A stretch of DNA of 64,000 nt, taken from assembly GCA_963785425.1 (NCBI GenBank), contig CAWAVG010000004.1, positions 1,317,132 through 1,381,131 on the forward strand, given 5' to 3'. The stretch is from RYN-133 sp963785425. GTDB taxonomy: Bacteria > Actinomycetota > Actinomycetes > Mycobacteriales > Jatrophihabitantaceae. This document shows, in pieces, positions 8,728 through 17,483 of this stretch (its first letter is position 1; every line of letters starts with the position of its first letter). Position numbers and translations under genes: made by a program. The notes under the pieces were generated by a model. That model worked only from the letters and a program-made list of their open reading frames with translations, was not told the DNA's origin and ran no database searches.

Positions 8728-9036
8728 GGATTGGAAGCCCCTCGTGTGCTTCCGGTGCGTCGGTCCACACGATGACGGTCGACGTCCGAGATACAGGGTC
8801 GTGTGTTCAACGGTCGAGGGATGGTTCTCGTCTGGGCGGACCTTCTGTCCGAGCTTGCGCACGGGGGCGCTGCCGCCCTCGTGCACGGTCCGCAGGCGCA
8901 ACCGCGTGCCGCGCAGGTAGTGGTCCTCGATCGTGAGAACCCGGGCTCCCGAAGCCAGCTGATCAGCCGACGACGCCGATGGCAGCAGGAACCGTCGTTC
9001 GCGTTCGAGGTGGGCGTACCGGGACCGAGCGCTCAT
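8728..9036 (-). pseudogene. CYTH-domain protein, 3' part lost
   Basis: The first 80 or so residues are a convincing CYTH (adenylate cyclase class 2 / thiamine triphosphatase) N-terminus: ERERRFLL (the E-x-E-x-x-F/R motif), then DHYLRGTRLRLRT, KLGQKVRP and STVEHTTLYL. After TTLYL, where a family member would continue for another 70-80 residues with metal-binding Glu/Lys motifs, the frame becomes Arg/Ser-rich and runs through the DUF1737 gene on the other strand. I read this as a 3'-truncated gene. The boundary is approximate. Confidence 0.6.
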
Positions 9037-9216
9037 GGCTCTATGGTCCCGCGCCGAATTAGCGGTCGCGCCTTGACCTCAACCCCGGATGAGGATCCGC
9101 TTGTAACACAACCTGTCCCTGCCAACTACTTGACGCAAGACAGCCAGCCGCGCTGACCTGGATGACGCCCCAGACTGTCTCGCACCACCCTGTGCGGTGA
9201 CGACGATCCTCGCTCA

Positions 9217-10242
9217 TCACACATGCGACGACGATCCCGGGTCCCGTCGGTTGCCGGATTTCGTCTGAGCTGCTGGCTTCAGCTTGTCGAAGATCGCTTC
9301 ACTTTCGATCGGTCGGAAGCCGAGGTCGGCATTGATCGCGCGCATCCAGATGTTGGCGTCGTCGCTGCTGGTGACGACGCGCGCGACTCGGAGCATGTCG
9401 CGCATGTGACGGAGGTTGGCATGCTTTACCGCCTTGCCCAGGCCCCGGCCGCGATGGGCGGGCAGGACAATCGTCCCTTCTGTCTCTGCGGCCCGGTCTG
9501 CGTTCGGCGGGACCACGACACAGGTCCAGGCAGCTAATTCGTCATCGGATGCGAGCGCGATCGTCTCGACCGTGGTACATCCGCGCTCGCGCCGCTGGCC
9601 GATCTCGGCGTCGTAGGCCGCGGGACTTTGCGGCATAGCTTCCCACGCGAGAGTGCCGTTCGGAGCGTCCGCGTCGACTAGACCGATCAGCCGCCCGACC
9701 GGCTCGCGCAGGGCGGCAGGAACCCCGTCGACATAGGTGCTCAGCCGGTAACCGGGCGGTGTCGAACCCCCCGTCTGCGGGGCTGAGCTCATATCCAGCT
9801 CGACCACGGTTTCGGTACTGGCCACCGCAAACCCCAGCGGCGCGACAAAACCTTGCACCAGGCGGTCGAGGTGTGCCCGGTCACGTCGATATGCTCGCGA
9901 CACCACCCGCTCGACCGTGCCGGCAAGCGACGCCTCGGCCTCCCGTGCGAGCCATCGGCCGATCCCACGTCGCTCGTACGCCGGTTCGACGTCGACGAAG
10001 ACCCATCCCACGGTCGGGCTGTCCGAGGCGACCATGGACCGACCGAAACCGACGAGCCGAGCACCGTCTCGTATGCCGAACATGCGCACCGACCAGTCGC
10101 CGGTTTCAATGAGCCCACGCATCCGAGCGCGCACCGGCAGCGGCGTCCAGGAAGCACGAACCGCACGAGTAGCCCGCGTCTCGATCGCGACCGCTTCCCG
10201 CAACACGGACGAGTCAGCCGAATCGATCGGAACCAGGTGCAT
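9217..10242 (-). CDS. tandem-GNAT acetyltransferase
   Basis: A 341-aa protein with two GNAT domains. Domain 1 (about residues 1-150) has GWVFVDVEPAYERRGIGRWL. Domain 2 (about 165-325) has EGTIVLPAHRGRGLGKAVK followed by ANIWMRAINADLGFRPI. The architecture resembles mycothiol synthase and related actinobacterial double GNATs, but I see nothing that makes it MshD specifically. It is monocistronic. Confidence 0.85.
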   Translation of the reverse strand: MHLVPIDSADSSVLREAVAIETRATRAVRASWTPLPVRARMRGLIETGDWSVRMFGIRDGARLVGFGRSMVASDSPTVGWVFVDVEPAYERRGIGRWLAREAEASLAGTVERVVSRAYRRDRAHLDRLVQGFVAPLGFAVASTETVVELDMSSAPQTGGSTPPGYRLSTYVDGVPAALREPVGRLIGLVDADAPNGTLAWEAMPQSPAAYDAEIGQRRERGCTTVETIALASDDELAAWTCVVVPPNADRAAETEGTIVLPAHRGRGLGKAVKHANLRHMRDMLRVARVVTSSDDANIWMRAINADLGFRPIESEAIFDKLKPAAQTKSGNRRDPGSSSHV

Positions 10243-10671
10243 CCCCCGAACCTAGCGACCGACCGATCCACGCGCATCGGAATTCCTCGCGAAAGGGAAC
10301 ACATACGTCTCGGCGGCTCTACCGGCTTGCCGCTGGTCGGGCGCGACAGATGCCGTCCAACTCTGCCGCTAGGCGGCTGGTTCGGATCCGCAATACCCAG
10401 TTAGACCGGTATTTGTCGGGCAGACAGACGGCGCAGGGTCGGAACTACGGCTGCGACTGCAATCTGTTCGTCGGCGAAAAATACGCGGTGTTGCAGGTAG
10501 CCGCCCTCGTCGATCGCACGACGGGCCGCCAGGCGGTCGAGTCGTCCATAGATTCGGGTTCGCCGGTGTCCTGCGAACGTTCCCCGGCGTAGCTGAGGCG
10601 TAGGAGACGCGATCTGGGCCGAACAGGAGGTACCGGCCAGGCCCGGGTTACGTTCCCACGTTGGTCGACGT
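10243..10671. other. 429-bp gap without a supported gene
   Basis: The region between the double-GNAT start and the end of the 2OG oxygenase gene contains only compositionally random frames. I see no repeat, RNA gene or convincing terminator. Confidence 0.4.
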
Positions 10672-11382
10672 TCACGCCGCATCGTGAAACACGAGGGCGA
10701 GAGTGTGCCGCTCGCCTGAACGAACCACGGACACGCCGTGCCGAACCGGCGCAGAAGACCAGCCGCGGCGGGATTCGACCGGTCGGTCGCGGGTGGTGAA
10801 GAGATATCCGTGCCCGCGCGGCAGCAGTGTTGCTGTGCCTCGAGACTGTGCCCGGGGCCGCTGTTCCAAGAGAAGAAACTCACCGCCGGTGTGGTCGACG
10901 CCAGGCTCGTTGAGGTTGACCACCACTTGCAGTGGGAACACCAGCTCGCCATACAGGTCACGGTGTAGTGCGTTCCAATCCTTCGCGCCGTACTTGAGCA
11001 GGATCGCGGTCGACTTGGTCTGACCCGCCGTGTGACACATCGCCAGCCACTCGTCGAGCGTGTCCGGCCAGATCGGCTCGCGTCCGAGTTTCGTCCACCA
11101 GTCGCGAGCGATCGGTAGCAGACGTGGGTACAGCGCCTGCTTCAGCTTCTCGATCGGCTCGGGGTACGGAGTTCGGAAATACCGGTACTCGCCTTCGCCG
11201 AAGCGGTGTCGGCCCATGTTGACGGTCGTGCGGAAGAGTTCGTCGCTGCGATAGAGGTCGCGAAGATGGCTTGCCTCGTCGGCGTCGATGAGCTGCGGAA
11301 GCAGCGCTCCGCCGTATTCGTTGACCTCCTCCGTAATGACGTCCCAGTCACCAGCGGCGACTCTGGCCTGCCAAGTGTTCAC
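10672..11382 (-). CDS. 2OG-Fe(II) dioxygenase family protein
   Basis: A 236-aa protein starting at GTG 11382, which overlaps the stop of the upstream Ogt-like gene (GTGA), so translation is coupled. The double-stranded beta-helix core carries the iron ligands H-x-D in NALHRDLYG and a distal His in PVRHGVSVV; the 2OG-binding Arg is probably in SGERHTLALVFHD. The N-terminal region (GGALLPQLIDADEASHLRDL) is usual for this cytosolic family. Placement after Ogt and a sigma factor suggests a role in alkylation damage, possibly as an oxidative demethylase; that is inference. Confidence 0.8.
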   Translation of the reverse strand: MNTWQARVAAGDWDVITEEVNEYGGALLPQLIDADEASHLRDLYRSDELFRTTVNMGRHRFGEGEYRYFRTPYPEPIEKLKQALYPRLLPIARDWWTKLGREPIWPDTLDEWLAMCHTAGQTKSTAILLKYGAKDWNALHRDLYGELVFPLQVVVNLNEPGVDHTGGEFLLLEQRPRAQSRGTATLLPRGHGYLFTTRDRPVESRRGWSSAPVRHGVSVVRSGERHTLALVFHDAA

Positions 11383-11996
11383 AGGCTCGCCCCTTCCATC
11401 GCGAGGAGCGCGGACTTTGCTTCCGGTCCTCCGACGTATCCGCCCAGGGATCCGTCGCTGCGCACGACGCGGTGACACGGGACGACGATAGGCAGGGGAT
11501 TAGTGGCGCATGCCGTACCGACGGCGCGTACAGCGCGCGGCCGACCGACGAGTCGGGCGACATCGCCGTAGGTAGCAGTGTGGCCGTAAGCGATCTCCGG
11601 CAGGCGGTGCTGTACGTCGCTTCGGAAGCCCGAAGACAGGGCATGGTCCAACGTGAGATCGAAATTGGTGCGCCTGCCGGCGAAGTACTCCTCGAGCTCT
11701 CGCGCGACCGCGTCAAGACGTAGCGGTGTCTTCAGAATGCGAGGGCTGACCCGCTTCGCGAGCGTGTCCAGCACCTGCTCGAACTGTTCCTGCTGGTACG
11801 CCACGCGCACCAAGCCACGATTGGTCGCTGCGATGAGCAGGGTGCCGACTGGACTGTCGACCGTGCGGTAGGCGACGTCGAGCGAACCGTCGAGTTCAGC
11901 TCGCCGTGCCAGTTGCTCACGCAGCGTCGCCAAGTGGGCGGCGGAGACCGGCAGGACGGTGTTCACGTCGAGCGTCGCGGGCTTCTTGGTGTTCAA
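11379..11996 (-). CDS. methylated-DNA--[protein]-cysteine S-methyltransferase
   Basis: A 205-aa suicide repair protein that removes O6-alkyl groups from guanine. The active-site segment NPLPIVVPCHRVVRSDGSLG has the PCHRV motif with the acceptor Cys, preceded by GHTATYGDVARLVGRPRAVRA (DNA-binding helix and Arg finger). I chose TTG 11996, which overlaps the sigma-factor stop as TTGA; further upstream there is only noncoding-like sequence, and GTG 11963 is an alternative. The N-terminal 70 residues are longer than in minimal Ogt and look like an AdaN-type linker. Confidence 0.85.
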   Translation of the reverse strand: MNTKKPATLDVNTVLPVSAAHLATLREQLARRAELDGSLDVAYRTVDSPVGTLLIAATNRGLVRVAYQQEQFEQVLDTLAKRVSPRILKTPLRLDAVARELEEYFAGRRTNFDLTLDHALSSGFRSDVQHRLPEIAYGHTATYGDVARLVGRPRAVRAVGTACATNPLPIVVPCHRVVRSDGSLGGYVGGPEAKSALLAMEGASL

Positions 11997-12493
11997 CGGA
12001 GTAACCCTTCCTGTCCTGTGCTCGAGGCGTACGTCTTGCGGAGTGTCTTGAGGCCGTCGGCCACGGCTCTGCGGACTGCGTCGACCGTGCCGCCAATCAG
12101 TTCGGCGGTGTCCTTGTGAGGCAACCCGCCGAGGTAGTGGTAGGCGACGGCCAGACGCTGGCGTTCCGGAAGCCGCGCGACGGCCGACCACAGATCGGAG
12201 TCGTCTGCTTGCGGCACGCCCTCGGTGCTCGCCTCGAGATTCGGGACGACCTCGACCGGAATGGCTTGTCGTTTGCGGGTGCGGGTCACGTCGATCGCCT
12301 TACGGTGGGCAACCCGTACCAACCAGGCCTCGACGTTGGTGTCTTCGGGCAGGTCGGGCCAGGCACCTAATGCGGCCAGGAACGTCTCCGACCAGGCGTC
12401 ATCGGCATCGGCGGTGGCGCCGAGGACCGCACGGCACACCCGCACCACGGTTGTGCCGTGTGTTTCGACGGCCTGCTCGAACGGCTGTTTCAT
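11993..12493 (-). CDS. ECF-type RNA polymerase sigma factor
   Basis: A protein of about 166 aa (start ATG 12493 or 12496) with region 2 (VVRVCRAVLGATADADDAWSETFL and WLVRVAHRKAIDVTR) and region 4 (RLPERQRLAVAYHYLGGLPHKDTAEL, then a helix-turn-helix in AVRRAVADGLKTLR). No anti-sigma gene is adjacent. It heads a coupled three-gene operon with Ogt and a 2OG oxygenase, so it probably controls or responds to DNA-alkylation stress. Confidence 0.85.
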   Translation of the reverse strand: MKQPFEQAVETHGTTVVRVCRAVLGATADADDAWSETFLAALGAWPDLPEDTNVEAWLVRVAHRKAIDVTRTRKRQAIPVEVVPNLEASTEGVPQADDSDLWSAVARLPERQRLAVAYHYLGGLPHKDTAELIGGTVDAVRRAVADGLKTLRKTYASSTGQEGLLR

Positions 12494-12495
12494 CA

Positions 12496-13041
12496 TCACC
12501 CAGTAGACGCGCCGGCTACGCAAAATGTGAGATCCAGCCGCGGAACTTTTGGGCGGCCCGGGCTTCGGCCTGCGGGCGGTGTCAACCCAAGTTGGCCCCG
12601 GCGACGTCCTGAAGTGGGTCCGGCTCTCCGCCGATGGATGGCCTGCTGGCGGTCTTGGTTAGCGCTTCTCGAAGATGCGCGCGCTTCTCGTGCGGCGTAG
12701 TAGACGATGACGAGTCCAGCGGCGGGATCGGCCCACCACCAGCCGAGGGCGGCGTTGAGGAGGAGTCCGAGGAGGACTGCGGTTGCGAGGAGGCCATCGA
12801 TGATGGTGACGCGGGCTTCGGTGATGAGCACGGGATTAGCCAATGCTTTGCCGGTGCGACCTTTGCTGTAGGCAAGGGCGAACATGGCGAGCGCGGTGAT
12901 TGCGGTCCAGGCGATGCCGAACGGGTTGTGCTTGTGGTAGTAGCCGAGGGCGAGTACCACCGCGGTCTGAACGGTCAGATAGATCGCAAGCGCGAAGAAC
13001 GCGGCAGCGACAGACATCCCCGAGCGCCAGACGCAGAACAA
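12496..13041 (-). pseudogene. cation diffusion facilitator, N-terminally truncated
   Basis: Residues 10-120 read as the C-terminal half of a CDF-type cation transporter: several hydrophobic helices (FFALAIYLTVQTAVVLALGY, IAWTAITALAMFALAYSKG) and the last helix pair LLNAALGWWWADPAAGLVIV. The first membrane helices are missing, and the frame begins at the junction with the upstream SCO6745-like gene. The C-terminal 60 residues (from about 12690) become Arg-rich and suggest a second frameshift near the normal end. It cannot encode a functional transporter. Confidence 0.7.
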
Positions 13042-13900
13042 CCCAGGCGATCACGCTCAGGAGGTCTGCTGGACCGCACCTATGCGACGCAGCACGCAGT
13101 CGAATCACAATCGCGGTAGCCCCATCGGCGTTCGGGTATGGCACGTCGAGTGACGTGCGTGCCGCGAGCGGCTCGAGCGTTGCACAGAGATGCTCAAGAT
13201 CATCTTGAGAGAGACCTGCGTACGCCGCTGAAGCTAGGCGGTCGGTGGCATCCTCAAGATCGTGGCCATCGAGGTCATGGACGCGCCGTCGCGCGGCTTC
13301 CCACGTCGCATCGTCCCATCCGCGGTAAGCCTGCTGTTGCGGGTCGACGTCATTGCCCTTCAGAAGGTGTGGCTCAGGCCAGATCAAGCCGGCAGCAGCA
13401 ACGGCGATGAGGTGTCCGTCGCCACGGTGTTCCCGTAGAACGGTGCAGTTGTGCCAGAGTGCCCCGAGCGGATCGTCGGGTCGTGGAAGCGCCCTATGGG
13501 CTGCGGCCATCGGTCGACCCGGTAGTGCCAGTGTCTCAACACACTGTGTCGTCAGACTGACGGCATCGTCGATTTGTGTCCCTAGGTCTCTTCCAAGTAG
13601 GCGATCGAGGGCAGCTGTGGCGCCGCTAACGCGTACCCGCTGCACCTCGTCCGGCGCTACGAGATCCCAGATGTGGGGCACTGCTCGGGCGACCATCGAT
13701 GGTGAGAAGCCCGCGAATAGTGCCGTCACGAGTTCAGCGCTCGGTCTGCCTAGTGCCGATGCTCTGCTCGCGAAGTATCCACGCCAGTATCCTCGAAGTC
13801 CGATGGCTTCGTAGGCGGCAAGAGGTTCAGGGGCAAAGTAGACGACGGCATGGATCGACTCAGTGAGGATGCCTAGCCTGCGGATGAGGTTGGTGATCAT
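13042..13900 (-). CDS. SCO6745-family protein, 3' end fused to CDF remnant
   Basis: Starts at ATG 13900. The family pattern is clear: VVYFAPEPLAAYEAIGLRG, YWRGYFASRASALG, ALFAGFSPSMVARAVPHIWD, then LPRPDDPLGALWHNCTVLRE and HRGDGHLIAV, ending LEPLAARTSLDVPYPNADG. This actinobacterial family has a winged-helix-like C-terminus and no fixed function. No stop codon follows the normal end; the frame runs on to 12836 through the CDF remnant in a different frame. I annotate only the homologous part. Confidence 0.7.
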
Positions 13901-14233
13901 GCCGGGATTGTCACCTCAGCGTCGGACGGCCTGATGTTGTGTAAGGAGTTCCTAATCGATGCGCACCTTCTGGTCCAGGTGTCGATGGTTCGGCCGGTGC
14001 TCCACGTTTCGGACGTCGTTGTCGGGTGGCGGTGAGTGTGCTTGCCCGTTCATCGACGGCGCAACACGTTGACTGAATCAAGGTTGACCATCGGGGCCTC
14101 GCCGTCTCATCTAGTACTTCGTGGCGTCTGCCAGCGTGATCGAATGGAGAGGATGGCGGGCAGTGATCTGTGCGGGCGCGCGCCCTGACGCGCAGCGCTA
14201 CTCGACCGCAGCATGGCGATCGGAGCGTGAGCG
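13901..14233. other. intergenic region with operator-like motif
   Basis: A 333-bp gap between the divergent SCO6745-like and SRPBCC genes. It carries operator-like copy 3 (14068-14088). No frame here looks like protein. Confidence 0.5.
14068..14088 (-). promoter_or_regulatory. operator-like motif, copy 3
   Basis: Read on the minus strand it is GTCAAC CTTGAT, three bases (TCA), then GTCAAC, so all three arms are present. It lies 146 bp upstream of the SRPBCC start. Confidence 0.55.
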
Positions 14234-14698
14234 ATGCCTGGCCGGCTTGAGATGTCTCGGATCATCGCAGCGCGGCCCGACGACGTGTGGGCCGCCATCA
14301 CCGATGTCACTCGCATGGGCGAGTGGTCGGAGGAGTGCTACAGCTGCAGCTGGCATGACGGTGTCGAGGGACCAGTGGTCGGAGCGACCTTCGACGGACA
14401 CAACCGCAACGGCGATCACGAGTGGACCACGCAAGGACGTGTGATCGAGGCGGAGCCTGGCCGGTCGTTCGTATTCGAATGCTCGATGTTCGGCATCCAC
14501 TACGCCACTTGGGGCTATCGCATCGAGGCTGCGTCGGGCGGCTGTCGCGTCACCGAATGGAGTCACGATCTGCGCACCGCCCAGGGAATTGAATTTGCGA
14601 CGCGCGTTTCGGGCATCGCGGACCGTGCGGCGCGCAACCGACACACAATGACGACCACGCTGGACCGACTCGCGTTGGTCCTCGAGCCCCGCTCATGA
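14234..14698 (+). CDS. SRPBCC-family protein
   Basis: A 154-aa START/Bet v1-like protein: N-terminal strand RIIAARPDDVWAAITDVTRM, then GEWSEECYSCSWHDG, GATFDGHNRNGDHEWTTQGR, a hydrophobic strand SFVFECSMFG, and a long C-terminal helix TMTTTLDRLALVLEP. The fold binds hydrophobic ligands; the family includes polyketide cyclases and stress proteins. The gene is preceded by operator-like copy 3 and followed by the HTH-citrate synthase on the other strand. Confidence 0.8.
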   Translation: MPGRLEMSRIIAARPDDVWAAITDVTRMGEWSEECYSCSWHDGVEGPVVGATFDGHNRNGDHEWTTQGRVIEAEPGRSFVFECSMFGIHYATWGYRIEAASGGCRVTEWSHDLRTAQGIEFATRVSGIADRAARNRHTMTTTLDRLALVLEPRS

Positions 14699-14818
14699 GT
14701 GGAAGCAGTGGGCGACGTCGACGTCGGCTGCTCGACGACGCCTGCGATACCTGGTCTTCTCGCTGACCTGATTCGAACGTGCATGATCGTTGCTCGACAG
14801 CAAGACTTTGACGGCCGG

Positions 14819-16087
14819 CTATGAAGATGGTGCGGCTGGGCCCGTATAGATTTCTCGAGCGCGCCAACGCAGCGGAGGCTCGTCGTACTCCTCGATGGCA
14901 TGCGCCACCCATCCAACTGCACGAGCAACACTCGTGATGAGGTAGGCAGCTTCGTCGGTCATCCCAGCCGCCACCGTCAGCGCTCCGAGCGCAAGTTCGA
15001 CGTTCGGCACGAGCTCGTGGTCTGGATCGATCATCTCGTGGATCTTGGCGAGTTCCGCCAGAACCTGGCCGGCAGTCCCTGACTCTTGGAGGATGTCGAG
15101 CAACGTCGATGCCCGAGGGTCGGAGGGCGGCTCGCTGAGTCCTGGGATGCTGCCATCAGCACGTCGATGACGGGCTACGACATCCGCAAGGCGCGTGCCG
15201 CTCGGGCGTTTATAGGCGTCCACGAGCAGGCGGTGCGCGGTTGCGTCAGCAGCGCCGTGGAACGGCCCTTCCAACGTCGCGAGGCCGGCGCTAATCACCG
15301 CGTATGGATGCGCGCGAGCAGAAGCCGCGGCGCGGGCCGCGACAGTGCTCGCAGCTAGTCCGTGATCGGCCAACAGGATCAACGCTGCTTCGAGGCAACG
15401 TCGAAGCGAATCATCTGCGTCCGTTGAGGCGACCGCGCGCCACAGCCGATCTGTCGTTGACTGGACGTTCTCACCTTCAAGTGAAGCGTCGCGGTCGGTA
15501 TCAGCCTGTGCCCGGCCGTGTGTATCGGCGGCCAGGAGCATGCACGCAATCGCGGACGAGCCGGCGCGCGCGACGGCTGCCGGTCGAAGATCGAGTCTGC
15601 GAGAGTCAGCGGCTGACGCGGCAGTAACCGCAAGTCGAATCCGAGAAGCTTGGTCGGCACTGGGTGGCGCGGCGGCAAGCAGGCGACTCGTCGACTGTCG
15701 AGTCGAGCGGGACACCTTCATGACCTGCGCCCGATCAAGGTGTCCCTTCCAGAGCAGACCCGCGACCTGCTCGAACGTGTACGACCGCGCGAGCTCCAAC
15801 GCATTGTGACCGCGGTAGATCAACTGACCTCGACCCACCGATGTGAGACGGGTCGTGAGCGCCGGGAACTTGAAGGGTCGCGCATGTTGCTGGGCTTGTC
15901 GGCGTCCAGTGGCCCGTAGAGCCTCAACCTCGTCAAGATCAAACGTGCTTTGGCGCCCAGGGGCATGCTCGCTTCGAAGGAAGCCGCGACTGACGTACGC
16001 ATACAGAGTCTCGATCTTCACGCCGAGTCGCTGGGCCGCTTCGACCGCCCCGATTCGGGTGGACGTTGACATCGATTGATCGGTCAC
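14819..16087 (-). CDS. HTH-citrate synthase fusion lacking the GHP motif
   Basis: A 422-aa protein with an N-terminal MerR/excisionase-type HTH (about residues 10-60: RIGAVEAAQRLGVKIETLYA, then YVSRGFLRSEHAPG), followed by a citrate-synthase fold. Conserved parts are LIYRGHNALELA, ILLADHGLAAST and LATLEGPFHGAA. The normal catalytic block GFGHPxY before DPR is replaced by IPGLSEPPSDPR (about residues 314-325), so the catalytic His equals Glu319 and the loop is shortened. NVEL at about 361-364 matches the NVE of the neighbouring enzyme, so that Glu is family-normal. The fusion itself is known beside citrate synthase 2. Missing His suggests a ligand sensor, not an enzyme. Confidence 0.85.
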   Translation of the reverse strand: MTDQSMSTSTRIGAVEAAQRLGVKIETLYAYVSRGFLRSEHAPGRQSTFDLDEVEALRATGRRQAQQHARPFKFPALTTRLTSVGRGQLIYRGHNALELARSYTFEQVAGLLWKGHLDRAQVMKVSRSTRQSTSRLLAAAPPSADQASRIRLAVTAASAADSRRLDLRPAAVARAGSSAIACMLLAADTHGRAQADTDRDASLEGENVQSTTDRLWRAVASTDADDSLRRCLEAALILLADHGLAASTVAARAAASARAHPYAVISAGLATLEGPFHGAADATAHRLLVDAYKRPSGTRLADVVARHRRADGSIPGLSEPPSDPRASTLLDILQESGTAGQVLAELAKIHEMIDPDHELVPNVELALGALTVAAGMTDEAAYLITSVARAVGWVAHAIEEYDEPPLRWRAREIYTGPAAPSS

Positions 16088-16090
16088 AGC

Positions 16091-16111
16091 GTTGATCTAA
16101 TCAATATTGAC
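16091..16111 (-). promoter_or_regulatory. operator-like motif, copy 4
   Basis: Read on the minus strand: GTCAAT ATTGAT, TAG, ATCAAC. It sits 4 bp upstream of the ATG of the HTH-citrate synthase and 181 bp upstream of the intact citrate synthase, an ideal site for autoregulation. A further ATTGATCAAC half-site follows at 16115-16124. Confidence 0.65.
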
Positions 16112-16291
16112 CAGATTGATCAACGGTGGTCGACTCGACGGATATAGATGACATCCACCACCGCATTCGTCGGCGTCCGGTCCGGTCGCCGTCGGTCGGC
16201 AGCTGACGGCGGCGTGCGGCGCGGGGTACTGCACCAGCGGCCGGTGAATCCTGTCGTGGGGCAACGCCAGAGAGATCAGGAGTGAGAATCA

Positions 16292-17422
16292 GTGATGTAT
16301 ACAGCGAAGCCGGGCCTCGCTGATGTGATCGCGTTCGAGACGCAGATCGGCGAACCGGATCGAGACGGCGGGGTGCTCCGTTACCGCGGCATCGATATTG
16401 AAGAGTTCGTCGATCTGGTGTCGTACGAGGACGTTTGGGGGCTACTCGTCGACGGAGACTTCCTGCACTCGCTCCCTGCAGCAGAACCGTTTCCCCTGCC
16501 AGTCCACTCCGGCAACGTGCGCGTAGACGCGCAGGCGGCGATCGCGATGATGACCCCGTACTGGGGCATGGGCCAATTGATCGACATCGATGACAGGCAA
16601 GCTCGGGAAGATCTTGCTCGCACGTCGGTGACCGTCCTCTCCTTCGTGGCGCAAGCTGCGCGAGGGATCAACAAGCCCGCGGTGCCACAACGCTTGATCG
16701 ACGAGTGCAGCACGATCGTCGAACGGTTCATGGTGCGTTGGCAAGGAGAGCCCGACCCTCGACACGTGGCTGCCGTCGACAAATATTGGATGTCAGCCGC
16801 CGAACACGGGGTCAACGCTTCGACATTCACGGGCCGGCTCGTTGCCAGCACCGGGGCTGACGTACCTGCATGTCTCTCGGCCGCGATCGGGGCCCTATCC
16901 GGCCCACTGCACGGGGGCGCGCCGACGCGGGTCCTATGGATGCTTGACGAGGTCGAGAAGGAAGACGATGCGCGCGCGTACGTCAAACGGCTGCTCGATG
17001 CTGGCAAACGATTGATGGGCTTTGGGCATCCCGTGTACCGCGCGGAGGATCCCCGTGCGCGGTTGTTGCGCCGGACGGCACATGAGCTCGGTGCACCCCG
17101 ATACGACGCGGCCTTGGCGCTTGAGCAGGCGGCCCTGGCGGAGCTGAAGGAGCGCAAGCCCGACCGGGTCTTAGAGACCAACGTGGAGTATTGGGCTGCG
17201 GTGCTCTTGGACTTCGCCCAAGTTCCGTCACACCTGTTCACACCGATGTTCACTTGCGCGCGAACTGGCGGCTGGAGCGCGCACATCCTTGAGCAGAACC
17301 GATTGAGCAAGATCATACGACCGTCAGCGAAGTACACCGGGCCAGTCGGGGTACATCCGGCCGCGATCGCGGGATGGGACGAGGCGGTCGCGCGCCACGG
17401 GAAGCGGCCATCGGCTCTTTGA
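16292..17422 (+). CDS. citrate synthase 2-like enzyme
   Basis: A 376-aa enzyme expected to condense oxaloacetate with acetyl-CoA or another acyl-CoA. Start GTG 16292 or ATG 16295, with CAGGAG 8-11 bases upstream. The active-site segments are complete: SAAEHGVNAST, GALSGPLHGGAPT, GFGHPVYRAEDPRA with the catalytic His, NVEYWAAVLLD, and RTGGWSAHILEQ. It is most like the actinobacterial citrate synthase 2 (CitA) group. The divergent HTH-citrate synthase shares its control region. Confidence 0.9.
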   Translation: MMYTAKPGLADVIAFETQIGEPDRDGGVLRYRGIDIEEFVDLVSYEDVWGLLVDGDFLHSLPAAEPFPLPVHSGNVRVDAQAAIAMMTPYWGMGQLIDIDDRQAREDLARTSVTVLSFVAQAARGINKPAVPQRLIDECSTIVERFMVRWQGEPDPRHVAAVDKYWMSAAEHGVNASTFTGRLVASTGADVPACLSAAIGALSGPLHGGAPTRVLWMLDEVEKEDDARAYVKRLLDAGKRLMGFGHPVYRAEDPRARLLRRTAHELGAPRYDAALALEQAALAELKERKPDRVLETNVEYWAAVLLDFAQVPSHLFTPMFTCARTGGWSAHILEQNRLSKIIRPSAKYTGPVGVHPAAIAGWDEAVARHGKRPSAL

Positions 17423-17483
17423 GAGCGACTGAATGGACCGTGACGTCGACGTGGCGATTGTCGCTATAGCCGGCGCTTTGCAT

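Noticed and set aside
14819..16087. Asp-to-Glu change at NVEL as a second lost catalytic residue
   Set aside because: The intact neighbouring citrate synthase has NVEYW at the same place, so Glu is normal in this group.
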